Of a stretch of 64,000 nt of DNA, positions 17,674 to 26,638 are shown piece by piece. The translations under genes were made by a program, and so were the position numbers. The stretch spans positions 3,286,001 through 3,350,000 of the forward strand of contig NZ_CP049868.1 in the NCBI RefSeq assembly GCF_011303555.1, written 5' to 3'. The stretch's first letter is position 1, and every line of letters starts with the position of its first letter. The notes below the pieces were generated by a model. That model was not told the origin of the DNA and did no database searches. It saw only the letters and a list, made by a program, of their open reading frames with translations. This DNA comes from Pedobacter sp. HDW13 (lineage in GTDB: Bacteria > Bacteroidota > Bacteroidia > Sphingobacteriales > Sphingobacteriaceae).

Positions 17674-20600
17674 ATGAAAAGAACAAAAAGATACCAGGCC
17701 GTTATTGGGGCTTTGGTTTTTATTGCCCTGCTCTCTTTCCAAGTAAACAGTAAGGCGCAGAATATAATATCATTGGCCGGAAAGTGGTCTTTTGAATTAG
17801 ATCCTGATAGCCTGGGATATAAAGAAAACTGGTCTGAAAAGCACCTAAGCAGTGATATACAATTACCTGGTACCACTGATGAGGCAGGATATGGAACTGT
17901 AACCAAAGGCTCTGATTACGGCATACTTACCCGTGCCCATAAATATGTTGGTGCGGCATGGTATCAAAAAAAAATAACCATCCCTGCTGGTTGGAACAAT
18001 AAAAACGTTAATCTTTTTTTAGAGCGGGTATTGTGGGAAAGCAAAGTATATGTGGACGGGAAAGAGGTTTCAACCCTTTCGCCATTGTATGTTGCGCATA
18101 AGCACCCCTTAGGCAGATTAACAAAAGGAACGCATATTATTACGCTTTGCATAAACAATGAACTGGTGCATAACATTGGCGATAAAGGCCATGGTTATTC
18201 AGAGTACACTCAAAGTATATGGAATGGTGTTATTGGGCGTATCGAGTTGCAAAAACAAGAAGATTTAGCAATTAATGCTGTAAAAACTTATCCCGATGTA
18301 TCGGCAAAAAGCTTACGTTTAGAGGCATTTGTAATGAACTGGCAGCAAAAGAAATCGCCATTGGTGCTTACGGCCACGCTAACCGATAAGCAATCGGGAA
18401 AGGTTATCCGCACTCAAAAACAGAATTTTATTGCCAAAGCTGGCGAAGCTAAGTACGATATTATACTCAATCAGTTAAGCGGAATTAAAACCTGGGATGA
18501 GTTCGATCCGGCGTTATACCAGGTTACCCTGCAATTAAAAAGTGGTTTGGTGCAAAGCCAATGGACTGATGTAATTGGTTTCAGGAAATTAGGCACCACA
18601 GCACATAAAATTTTAGTAAACGATAAAGTTTCGTACATCAGGGGAAACTTAGATTGTGTGCATTTTCCAATAACCGGTTATCCATCAACGCTTGATAAAG
18701 ATTGGGAAAAGATTTTTCAAAAGTATAAAGATTATGGGTTAAATACCGTTCGTTTCCACTCCTGGTGCCCGCCAGAGGTTGCCTTTAGGGTAGCCGATAG
18801 GATGGGGATTTACATACAGGCAGAAGTTTTATGGATTGATTGGTGGATGTCTCAGCCTAATCCAGATCGACCGGAGATGGATACCAGGGGGTTCCCGCAG
18901 GGTTTAGGTAAAAATCCCGATGGCGATAAGTTTGTTCAGGAAGAGATGAAGCGTATAGTAGATACTTATGGCAATCATCCATCCTTCCTTTTCTTCTGCA
19001 TAGGTAACGAATTGGGCAATTCTGATTTTACCGTAATGCAAGAGTGGATAAGGAAAGTTAAAAAAGAAGATCCGAGACGTTTATATGCTGTTTCTACCGC
19101 CAGAAAAATTACTGAGGTTGATGATTATATGGTTACCCATAACATTCCAGGTGTGGGTGGAACTTATGGCAACAGTATAAATAAAACAGATGCAGGCCTG
19201 GAAAAGAATTACAGTAAAGCAACCATTCCCATTATTGCGCACGAGGTTGGTCAATACCCTGTATATCCCGAATGGAAAGAGATTGATAAGTATAAAGGCG
19301 TATTAAAAGCCCGTAATCTGGAAGGTTTTAAAGAAATGGCGAAAAAGAATGGTATAGTAAGCCAGGATGTAGATTTTCATAAAGCCAGTGGAGCTTTGCA
19401 GCAGTTGTTGTATAAAAATTTAATAGAAAATGTACTTCTGGCACCATCAAGCGCTGGCTTTCAGCTGCTGAGCATGCAAGATTATCAGGGGCAAGGTGAA
19501 GCATTAATAGGTTGGTTAGATGCTTTTTGGGATGACAAAGGCATAACCGACCCAAAAGTTTTCAGGCAGCACTCCAATGCCGTTGTACCATTAATCCGCA
19601 TTAACAGCTTTACCTTTACGCAAAGCGATACCATTAAACTATCAATGGAGGTAGCCAATTATTTTAAAAACGATGTTAATGCTAAACTAAACTGGCAGTT
19701 AACTGATGAGCTGGGTAATGTGATAAGGGACGGTACTGCTGCTGCAAGTAGCTTTCCTCAGGGTACTTTAACCGCTGCCGGGCAGTTAAATATCGAATGC
19801 CTTAACCTACCTGCGGAGGCTAAAAAATATACCTTTAGTTTGCATCTGGCTGGTACAACATATAGCAATTCGTGGCCATTATATGTGTTTCCCAAAGAGC
19901 AAAAAAATACGGCTAATGATATTTATGTAGCTACAGAATGGAATGCTAAGGTAGATAGCGTTTTAAATGGCGGCGGGAAAGTATTGCTTATTGCCAATAA
20001 ACTGGGGACAAAAAATACCTCAAAGGCCGTTTCATTTACACCACTTTTTTGGTCGAGTAGCTTTTTCCCCGGGCAGGGTAACGAAACGCTGGGCTCGCTA
20101 ATTAACGTGCAGAGTGGTGCTTTTAAAAATTTTCCGACAGATAATTATGCAAGCTGGCAATGGTATAAAGCAGGTAGTGGTGCTAAATATTTTGACCTCT
20201 CGGCAATGCCCGAAGCGTTTAAGCCCTTAGTGCAGCCAATTTCTGATTTTCATTACAACAAAAAACTAGGCAGTATTTTCGAAACCCAGGCTGGTGCTGG
20301 TAAATTGTTGGTTTGTGGCTATGATTTAACAAAATCAGATAATGCTTATCTACAACAATTAAGGTATAGTTTAATCCATTATATGCAGGGTAATGAATTT
20401 AATCCTGTTATGGCGCTACCTAAAGAAAAGCTTAAAGAAATCGTAGCAAAAGTTCCAACAGCAGAGAACCAGAGTCCATTACCCGATCAATTTAATAATG
20501 CCATACTTTATATTAATGCCGGTAAAAAAAGCAATAGCACCAGGAGCGACTGGAGTAATGTTTTGGATGAAGTTGTGGTAAATAAAGGGTTTACTTATGA

Positions 20601-20922
20601 GGTGGCGGGGGCAAAGGTTTACAAGGAAAAAGAAACAGGTAGCTGGATTGCCAAACGGATGAATATTAATATTGCACCACCCAACGGAATAAAAGGTTAT
20701 GTGTATCTGCATTTCAACAATCCTGCTCAGTCAAAAACATCGGGTATTGTTTCTTTAGAGGGTAGAGAACTGGCCATTGGCAAGATACCTGTTTCTGGTA
20801 AATGGGTGAAAATATTTATGATGCGTGAAGATACCAATGATGGGAAATTGAATATAAATATTACTTCGGATGGTGCTGCAAATATTGAAATAGATAAATT
20901 AGTTGTCGTACCGGAAGACTAA
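17674..20922 (+). CDS. Glycoside hydrolase family 2 protein, secreted
   Basis: A 1082-aa exported enzyme. I chose ATG 17674 over the upstream ATG 17650 because it puts MKRTKRYQ and the hydrophobic core at the start of a normal signal peptide ending SKAQ. The GH2 layout is visible: a jelly-roll sugar-binding domain (about 25-205, LAGKWSFELDPDS, LPGTTDEAG), an immunoglobulin-like domain (about 205-310) and a TIM barrel (about 310-590). The barrel has acid/base E446 (IGNELG) and probable nucleophile E524 (AHEVGQY). Further beta-rich domains follow, the last about 110 residues resembling a carbohydrate-binding module. It overlaps no gene but starts 13 bases after the DUF5107 stop, so it shares that operon. 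Likely a beta-galactosidase, glucuronidase or mannosidase type; specificity unknown. Confidence 0.9.
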   Translation: MKRTKRYQAVIGALVFIALLSFQVNSKAQNIISLAGKWSFELDPDSLGYKENWSEKHLSSDIQLPGTTDEAGYGTVTKGSDYGILTRAHKYVGAAWYQKKITIPAGWNNKNVNLFLERVLWESKVYVDGKEVSTLSPLYVAHKHPLGRLTKGTHIITLCINNELVHNIGDKGHGYSEYTQSIWNGVIGRIELQKQEDLAINAVKTYPDVSAKSLRLEAFVMNWQQKKSPLVLTATLTDKQSGKVIRTQKQNFIAKAGEAKYDIILNQLSGIKTWDEFDPALYQVTLQLKSGLVQSQWTDVIGFRKLGTTAHKILVNDKVSYIRGNLDCVHFPITGYPSTLDKDWEKIFQKYKDYGLNTVRFHSWCPPEVAFRVADRMGIYIQAEVLWIDWWMSQPNPDRPEMDTRGFPQGLGKNPDGDKFVQEEMKRIVDTYGNHPSFLFFCIGNELGNSDFTVMQEWIRKVKKEDPRRLYAVSTARKITEVDDYMVTHNIPGVGGTYGNSINKTDAGLEKNYSKATIPIIAHEVGQYPVYPEWKEIDKYKGVLKARNLEGFKEMAKKNGIVSQDVDFHKASGALQQLLYKNLIENVLLAPSSAGFQLLSMQDYQGQGEALIGWLDAFWDDKGITDPKVFRQHSNAVVPLIRINSFTFTQSDTIKLSMEVANYFKNDVNAKLNWQLTDELGNVIRDGTAAASSFPQGTLTAAGQLNIECLNLPAEAKKYTFSLHLAGTTYSNSWPLYVFPKEQKNTANDIYVATEWNAKVDSVLNGGGKVLLIANKLGTKNTSKAVSFTPLFWSSSFFPGQGNETLGSLINVQSGAFKNFPTDNYASWQWYKAGSGAKYFDLSAMPEAFKPLVQPISDFHYNKKLGSIFETQAGAGKLLVCGYDLTKSDNAYLQQLRYSLIHYMQGNEFNPVMALPKEKLKEIVAKVPTAENQSPLPDQFNNAILYINAGKKSNSTRSDWSNVLDEVVVNKGFTYEVAGAKVYKEKETGSWIAKRMNINIAPPNGIKGYVYLHFNNPAQSKTSGIVSLEGRELAIGKIPVSGKWVKIFMMREDTNDGKLNINITSDGAANIEIDKLVVVPED

Positions 20923-20963
20923 ATTATTGGCGACTATTCTACTGTAGAAAATAAAGTTTTACT

Positions 20964-23750
20964 ATGAAAAAAATATTGTTTACCTGTCTTTTTCAGCTTA
21001 TCCTTATCTCGGGTATGCTGGGGCAGGAAAAAAATACAACCGCAACAGGCGAAGAAGTGATAAATCTGGCCGGAGCATGGTCTTTCCGTATCGATTCTCT
21101 TAAAACAGGGGAACAGGAAAAATGGTATAATAAGCCTGCACTGTTTTTTAACCAGAAAATAAAATTGCCTGGCACTACAGACGATGCTGGTTTTGGTAAT
21201 CCATTACAGTTAAAACCGGTACTTAAGCGGGAAGTTATGCTGCATTTATGGCGTAAATTTTCTTATGTGGGCGCGGCCTGGTATCAAAAAGAGGTGATTA
21301 TTCCGGCTTCATGGAATAACAGGCAGGTATCGCTTTTATTGGAAAGGGTTATTTGGCAAACCGATGTATGGGTTGATGGAAAAAAAGTGAATACGCAGGG
21401 AGAGAGCCTTAGTGCCCCTCATGATTTTGATCTTTCTCCTTTTTTTAAGCCAGGGAAACACACCCTTACCGTAAAGATTGATAACAGTAAAAAGTTCGAT
21501 ATTGGCGATGGACATGCCTATTCTGCAGAAACACAGATTATCTGGAATGGGGTAATCGGTAAAATACAATTGGTTTCAAAACCAGGTGTTTACCTTAAAA
21601 ATACCCAGGTTTTTACCGAAGAAAAGTTAAACCGGATTAAAGTTGTTAGCGAAATAGATAATAAATTGGGTAAAAACCTTCGCTCAGCGCTTAGCCTGAC
21701 TGCGGTAAATGGTGAAACAAAATCCGAAAAATCAAATATTCCCCTATCATTAAAGGCGGGCGAAAACATCATAGTAAGCTATATTGATATTAAAGGCCCA
21801 ATTAAAAAATGGGATGAGTTTAATCCGGCACTGTATAACCTCCATGCATCAATAAAATCTGCAAATTCAACACATAGCACAACTACCCGTTTTGCTTTCA
21901 GAACCCTGAGCAGTAAAGGGCCGCAATTGCTAATCAATAACCGGCCATTATTTTTAAGAGGAACCTTAGAATGCAATATTTTTCCATTAACAGGATACCC
22001 GCCAATGGAAAAAGAAGGATGGAGAAAAGTTTTTGAAAGTGCAAAAAATTATGGCTTAAACCATCTTCGGTTCCATAGCTGGTGCCCGCCCGAAGCTGCT
22101 TTTGAGATGGCAGACGAAATGGGCTTCTATTTGCAGGTAGAGTTACCTGCCTGGTCGCTTAAAATTGGTACTGATAAACTGGCCGACGATTTTTTTGACC
22201 GTGAGGCGGGCCGAATGATCAGGTACTATGGTAATCACCCATCATTCTGCTTTTGGAGTATGGGTAACGAAATGCAGGGTAATATGAAGTGGTTAAGTGA
22301 TGAGGTGATTAAACTAAAATCAGTAGATAATAGACGAATGTATACCACCACTTCTTATACTTTTGAGAAGGGTTTTGGCGACTGGCCATTAGCTGCTGAC
22401 GATTATTTTATTACACAGCGCACCAAAAAAGGCTGGGTGCGGGGGCAGGGTATTTTCGATGTTGAAGCCCCTTCTTTTAATAAAGACTATACAAAATCAG
22501 TTGATAGTTTGCCCGTACCACTCATTACCCATGAAATAGGGCAGTATGCTGTTTATCCTAATATTAATGAAATTGCGAAGTATACCGGCGTATTGGCCCC
22601 GCTAAACTTTACGGCAATAAAAGACGACCTTGCCCGGAAAAACATGACTGCTTTTGCCAGCGATTTTACAAACGCCAGTGGCAAACTAGCTGTATTACTT
22701 TATAAAGAAGAAATAGAAAGAGCTTTAAAAACCAAAAATGTTAGTGGGTTTCAGTTATTAGATTTACACGATTTTCCAGGACAGGGAACTGCTCTGGTTG
22801 GTGTACTCGATGCATTTTGGGATAGCAAAGGTTTAATTAAACCAGTTGATTTCAGGAAATTCTGTGCTCCTGTGGTACCGCTTATCCGGTTTGAAAAAGC
22901 AACTTATACCAACAATGAAGTATTTAAAGCGCAAATAGAAGTAGCTAATTACGGGGCTATTCCATTAAAAAATGCCACCGTAGTTTGGCAGATTACAGGA
23001 GATGAAGGCGTGGTATTGGCCTCAGGTAAAATATCTGGTGTAAATATCCATTTAGGTAATAGTGCCCTGGCTGAAAATATTAGTACAACTTTAACAAAAG
23101 TAACCAGCGCTCAAAAATTAAACGTAAGCGTTAGTATCGAAAATACAACGTATCAAAATAATTGGAGCATTTGGGTTTATCCCGAAAAGGTAAACCCAAT
23201 ACCTGAAGATGTTGTATTTACTACAGATTACAACGAAGCCCTGTTGGCTTTGGAACAGGGTAAAAAGGTGTTGCTAAATCCTGCAAAAGAAAAGATTAAT
23301 GGCGTTGAAGGGAAATTTGTGCAGGTTTTCTGGAGTCCGGTTCATTTTCCAAACCAACCCGGAACAATGGGCCTATTGGTCGATCCGAAACATCCTGCTT
23401 TTGAAAATTTCCCTACCGATAACCATACCGACTGGCAGTGGTGGGACCTCTGTAAAAAATCAACTACTTTGGTGTTAGATAGCATTGGCCTGTCGCCATC
23501 AGCCATTGTAGTTAGAAACATTGATAATTTTTTCAAAAACAGAAATATGTCCAGTGTTGTAGAGGCTAAGCTAGGTAATGGTAAGCTATTGCTTTGTACC
23601 ATGGATTTGCATACCGATATTAACAACAGGCCAGTAGCCAGGCAATTAAAATACAGCTTATTGGGGTATATACACAGTAGCAAATTTAATCCTGTTACGG
23701 TTTTAGATATGCGTAATTTCCAAAAGATAGAAAAGAAGGCTAAACAATAA
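20964..23750 (+). CDS. Glycoside hydrolase family 2 protein, paralogue of the upstream gene
   Basis: A 928-aa exported enzyme with a signal peptide (residues 1-20, ending MLGQ). It is a clear tandem paralogue of the previous gene: sugar-binding domain with NLAGAWSFRIDSL and LPGTTDDAGFG, then barrel motifs RFHSWCPPEAAFEMADEMG, acid/base E436 (MGNEMQ) and probable nucleophile E524 (THEIGQY). It lacks the extra C-terminal module of its neighbour and has a different loop before the acid/base, so the two may cut different linkages or act at different points on one glycan. It starts 41 bases after the upstream stop. Substrate unknown; the retaining mechanism is inferred from the family. Confidence 0.9.
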   Translation: MKKILFTCLFQLILISGMLGQEKNTTATGEEVINLAGAWSFRIDSLKTGEQEKWYNKPALFFNQKIKLPGTTDDAGFGNPLQLKPVLKREVMLHLWRKFSYVGAAWYQKEVIIPASWNNRQVSLLLERVIWQTDVWVDGKKVNTQGESLSAPHDFDLSPFFKPGKHTLTVKIDNSKKFDIGDGHAYSAETQIIWNGVIGKIQLVSKPGVYLKNTQVFTEEKLNRIKVVSEIDNKLGKNLRSALSLTAVNGETKSEKSNIPLSLKAGENIIVSYIDIKGPIKKWDEFNPALYNLHASIKSANSTHSTTTRFAFRTLSSKGPQLLINNRPLFLRGTLECNIFPLTGYPPMEKEGWRKVFESAKNYGLNHLRFHSWCPPEAAFEMADEMGFYLQVELPAWSLKIGTDKLADDFFDREAGRMIRYYGNHPSFCFWSMGNEMQGNMKWLSDEVIKLKSVDNRRMYTTTSYTFEKGFGDWPLAADDYFITQRTKKGWVRGQGIFDVEAPSFNKDYTKSVDSLPVPLITHEIGQYAVYPNINEIAKYTGVLAPLNFTAIKDDLARKNMTAFASDFTNASGKLAVLLYKEEIERALKTKNVSGFQLLDLHDFPGQGTALVGVLDAFWDSKGLIKPVDFRKFCAPVVPLIRFEKATYTNNEVFKAQIEVANYGAIPLKNATVVWQITGDEGVVLASGKISGVNIHLGNSALAENISTTLTKVTSAQKLNVSVSIENTTYQNNWSIWVYPEKVNPIPEDVVFTTDYNEALLALEQGKKVLLNPAKEKINGVEGKFVQVFWSPVHFPNQPGTMGLLVDPKHPAFENFPTDNHTDWQWWDLCKKSTTLVLDSIGLSPSAIVVRNIDNFFKNRNMSSVVEAKLGNGKLLLCTMDLHTDINNRPVARQLKYSLLGYIHSSKFNPVTVLDMRNFQKIEKKAKQ

Positions 23751-24102
23751 AGGCTGTTGCCCGTATGGCCGTGATTTCTGCATTAGCTTTAAAGGCAAAT
23801 CCAAATACCACCATTATTGGTCAGCAGTAGTTTGGGGCGTTTGGAATAATCGGCAGATAAGAAATATAAGGATCAGCAGCAATTTATGAAGGTAAAAAAA
23901 GTATATTGACGGTTATTTACGCGCTTACTTTGTTTGCATGTAAGAAACAAGAAACACTTCCACCTCAAACTGCACAGGGTAGTAATAACTTTGGATGCTA
24001 TGTTTACAGCAGAAGATAGTGAGGGGAATTAGGTAAGTATTAGCGAGGGGCGCTTTGATGTTATTTTTAAGAATCAATAACAAAGAAATAAATAACAAGT
24101 TA
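23751..24102. other. Intergenic region with gene remnants
   Basis: The first 135 bases after the glycosidase gene hold short open stretches broken by stops (one reads ALKANPNTTIIGQQ before a stop), which may be decayed coding sequence that I cannot assign. The rest is the lipoprotein remnant listed separately. The junction marks the end of the sugar-use locus. Confidence 0.5.
23886..24080 (+). pseudogene. Degenerate DUF6252-like lipoprotein remnant
   Basis: The ATG at 23886 starts MKVKK, then loses frame in an A7 run. With one more A the frame continues as SILTVIYALTLFACKK, a lipoprotein signal with lipobox Cys, and then LPPQTAQGSNNFGC, a typical start for this lipoprotein family. A second frame after base 23997 gives AMFTAEDSEGN, a TAG stop, then VSISEGRFDVIFKNQ and TAA, which looks like the C-terminal end of the same family. 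The middle of the protein is missing. There are thus three lesions: a frameshift, an internal deletion and a stop. Family assignment is from memory of conserved ends and is moderate. Confidence 0.6.
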
Positions 24103-24657
24103 ATGATACACAGACAGATTATCTACATTTTTTTATTCGTGCTATGTACAGGGAAATTATATGCACAGGAGCAGCTTAGAACCAAGCAAGAGAAGGGTTA
24201 TTTTAATGTTACTGAGTTTGGTATATATCCGGGTAGTGCCAAAATTAATTTAATGGGCGGTAAATTAAGTTCTTCTGCCAATATACGCAGCATCCGAACA
24301 ACTAATGGTTTGTTCATCAATCCAAATTTAAGCCTGGGTATAGGGATTGGGCTTGATGGTGTTGATACTGATTTATTTGGATTCTACAATACTTTTAATA
24401 TAACTGCCGATGCAAGATATTATCTTAAAAACTCCAGAAGCGGTTTCTTTTTTTATGGAATAGTTGGTCCATCTGTTAAAATTGATGATAATTTCAGTGA
24501 TGGCTTTCTTTTTAATGTTGGAGCAGGTCATAAATTTACCCTGGGCAAGAGTTTTGTTTTAGTACCAGGTCTGGGTTTCGACCATCAATATTTAAAAAAT
24601 GGATTAGCTAAATACAATGTGGAGTCATTGGCAATCAAGATTGGGGTTCTGTTCTAA
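24103..24657 (+). CDS. Outer-membrane beta-barrel protein (porin-like)
   Basis: An exported protein of 184 aa from ATG 24103, chosen because it opens a clean signal peptide (MIHRQIIYIFLFVLC, cleavage after YAQ). In-frame starts further upstream lie within the lipoprotein remnant. The mature part shows alternating beta strands with Gly and aromatic residues (FNVTEFGIYPGSAK, YFFYGIVGPSVK-like repeats, FLFNVGAGHKF) and ends in a strand with a terminal Phe (IKIGVLF), the usual barrel-assembly signal. It resembles the small 8-strand OMP family. Function unknown; possibly envelope structure or transport. Confidence 0.8.
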   Translation: MIHRQIIYIFLFVLCTGKLYAQEQLRTKQEKGYFNVTEFGIYPGSAKINLMGGKLSSSANIRSIRTTNGLFINPNLSLGIGIGLDGVDTDLFGFYNTFNITADARYYLKNSRSGFFFYGIVGPSVKIDDNFSDGFLFNVGAGHKFTLGKSFVLVPGLGFDHQYLKNGLAKYNVESLAIKIGVLF

Positions 24658-24726
24658 AAAATAATTTCTACATAATACAGTTAATGAGGGTACACCAGAG
24701 TAACTCACCATTTTATTGATTTTACT

Positions 24727-24762
24727 AAAAGCCGGCTTATTCATTTAGACCGGCTTTTTTTA
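24727..24762 (+). terminator. Rho-independent terminator
   Basis: AAAAGCCGG (24727-24735) pairs with CCGGCTTTT (24750-24758) around a 14-base loop, followed by a T run. It ends transcription of the small beta-barrel gene and insulates the two-component pair. Confidence 0.85.
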
Positions 24763-24876
24763 TAGTAAATTTCTGCAGGGTACCTATCCCCGCATTCATC
24801 CTCTGGTTTCTTGCATCCATGTACTTTATCTTTTATATTGCTTTTAGTTTGTGTTCCTTTGGCAAGAAGAAAAAAA

Positions 24877-25932
24877 ATGAATCAGACTCATATTTCACTT
24901 TATTGGAGATGCCAGCTCATCGGGTGGACAACTGCTTCTCTCTATTGGGCATTTGTAGCCATTACCAGCGGCGAGTTTCACTGGGGCTTAGGTTTTGCTC
25001 AGCTGGTAACCGATGTGATGCTTTACATAGGTATTACCCATCTTTATAAACTATTCGCCGAAAGCAATAAATGGCAGCTCCTGCCTTTAAATAGTTTGAT
25101 TGTAAGGATGTTTATTGCAGTTCCGGTAATGGGCATTATTTATACCTGCACTACAATCCCAAAAGTATATTTTTTGCGAACTATGTTTGTGAATAACAGG
25201 CGGCTAGATTGGGATCAGTTTGCACTGATCAATATTTCGGGCATATTTATGGCCGGTATCAGGTTAATGGCCATCTGGTTACTGGCTTATCATCTTTACC
25301 ATTATGCTAAAAGGGAGATATTTCTGGCTGCAGAAAACGCCCGGCTCCAATTGGGTTTTAAGCAGGCACAACTCGATAATCTTTCCAGTCAGCTTAATCC
25401 ACATTTTCTTTTCAATGCACTCAATACCGTTAAATCACTTATTTATACCAAACCAGATGGTGCTGCGAGAGGAATAGACCTGCTGAGTGAAATTTTGCGC
25501 AATAGTTTATACAGCGGAAACGCGATGATGGTGCGCCTGGATGAAGAAATTGAATTGGTAAAAGATTACCTCGAGCTCGAAAGCATGCGCATGGAAGAAA
25601 GGCTAAGTTTTGAATTCCAGATTAAGGTTCCGGCTTTATCGGTAATGATTCCGCGTCTGAGTTTACAATTACTGGTTGAAAATGCGGTGAAACATGGAAT
25701 AGCGAAAAAGGTAGCAGGGGGTAAATTGAGCATTACGGTTTATGAGCAGGATGGTTTTTTAAGGATTGAGGTATTAAATCCCGGCAGGTTGGAACAGGAT
25801 AATGAAAATGCTGGCATTGGACTGGAAAATTTAAGAGACAGGCTGGATATTGGGTACAAAGGAGCGGCTACATTCAACATCAGTCAGCAAAAAGAAAATG
25901 TTTTGGCAACCTTAACCATTCCGATCAAATGA
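24877..25932 (+). CDS. Sensor histidine kinase, LytS/YehU type
   Basis: An inner-membrane kinase of 351 aa from ATG 24877. An upstream in-frame ATG at 24811 would add 22 residues, but MNQTHISLYWRCQLIGW is the common start of these Bacteroidota kinases. Four hydrophobic spans cover about residues 12-140. The His_kinase domain has the phospho-acceptor H176 (LNPHFLFNALN), and the ATPase N box is at LLVENAVKHGI. A G box (AGIGLENLRDRL) completes the HATPase_c domain. Its stop overlaps the ATG of the response-regulator gene by four bases, which fixes them as a coupled pair. The signal is unknown; LytS-type systems often monitor the envelope or metabolites. Confidence 0.93.
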   Translation: MNQTHISLYWRCQLIGWTTASLYWAFVAITSGEFHWGLGFAQLVTDVMLYIGITHLYKLFAESNKWQLLPLNSLIVRMFIAVPVMGIIYTCTTIPKVYFLRTMFVNNRRLDWDQFALINISGIFMAGIRLMAIWLLAYHLYHYAKREIFLAAENARLQLGFKQAQLDNLSSQLNPHFLFNALNTVKSLIYTKPDGAARGIDLLSEILRNSLYSGNAMMVRLDEEIELVKDYLELESMRMEERLSFEFQIKVPALSVMIPRLSLQLLVENAVKHGIAKKVAGGKLSITVYEQDGFLRIEVLNPGRLEQDNENAGIGLENLRDRLDIGYKGAATFNISQQKENVLATLTIPIK

Positions 25933-26621
25933 AAACAATAAGAACATTGGTTATTGATGATGAGCGCCAGGCCAGGGCCGAAATGATCAGGATGCTAAAA
26001 GCTTACCCGCAAATTGTGGTATTGGGCGAAGCTGCAGATGGCTTTGAAGGCAGGAAAATGATTGAGCTTTTGCAGCCCGATTTAATTTTTTTAGATATTC
26101 AAATGCCCGGTCAAACCGGTTTTGAAATGCTCGAATCGTTGAGCCACATCCCCCAGGTAATTTTTGTAACTGCTTACGATAGCTATGCGCTCCAGGCTTT
26201 TGAAGTAAGTGCGCTCGATTACCTGATGAAACCCGTGCGCAGTGAACGACTGGATAAAGCCGTAAATATAATTACCAAACGTTGCCAGGGACAGTTTGAA
26301 CCAACTTTTTTTGTCAAAGACAGAAATAAACTCCACCTGATTAAATGGAGTACGATAGAGTTGATTGCCTCTGAAGAGAATTATGTGAGGCTCTATTATG
26401 GAAAGGAGCAGGTATTGATGAAAAACTCGTTAAATAATATAGAGAAAAACCCTGATTGTGCCATGTTTTTTAGGGCATCGAGAGAGCGGATGTTTAATAT
26501 TAATAATGTAGCCTCAGTAGAAAGTAATGAAGGTAGGATTTCGGTAACGCTCTCATCCGGAACTCGCGTACAACTATCCGAACGTCAGTCTGTACGGTTC
26601 AGGAACCTTAAAAAAAGATAA
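25929..26621 (+). CDS. LytTR family response regulator
   Basis: A 230-aa cytoplasmic DNA-binding regulator. The receiver domain (1-120) has the acid pair D10/D11, phospho-acceptor D56 (LIFLDIQMPG), T81 (FVTAY) and K101 (YLMKPV). The LytTR domain (about 130-228) has FFVKDRNKLHLI and the ASEENYVRLYYG segment typical of this fold. It overlaps the kinase gene by four bases (ATGA) and should be its cognate partner. The downstream secreted peptidase, 17 bases on, is probably in the same transcript and may be a target. Confidence 0.94.
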   Translation: MKTIRTLVIDDERQARAEMIRMLKAYPQIVVLGEAADGFEGRKMIELLQPDLIFLDIQMPGQTGFEMLESLSHIPQVIFVTAYDSYALQAFEVSALDYLMKPVRSERLDKAVNIITKRCQGQFEPTFFVKDRNKLHLIKWSTIELIASEENYVRLYYGKEQVLMKNSLNNIEKNPDCAMFFRASRERMFNINNVASVESNEGRISVTLSSGTRVQLSERQSVRFRNLKKR

Positions 26622-26638
26622 ATTAAAATTTAGTTAAG

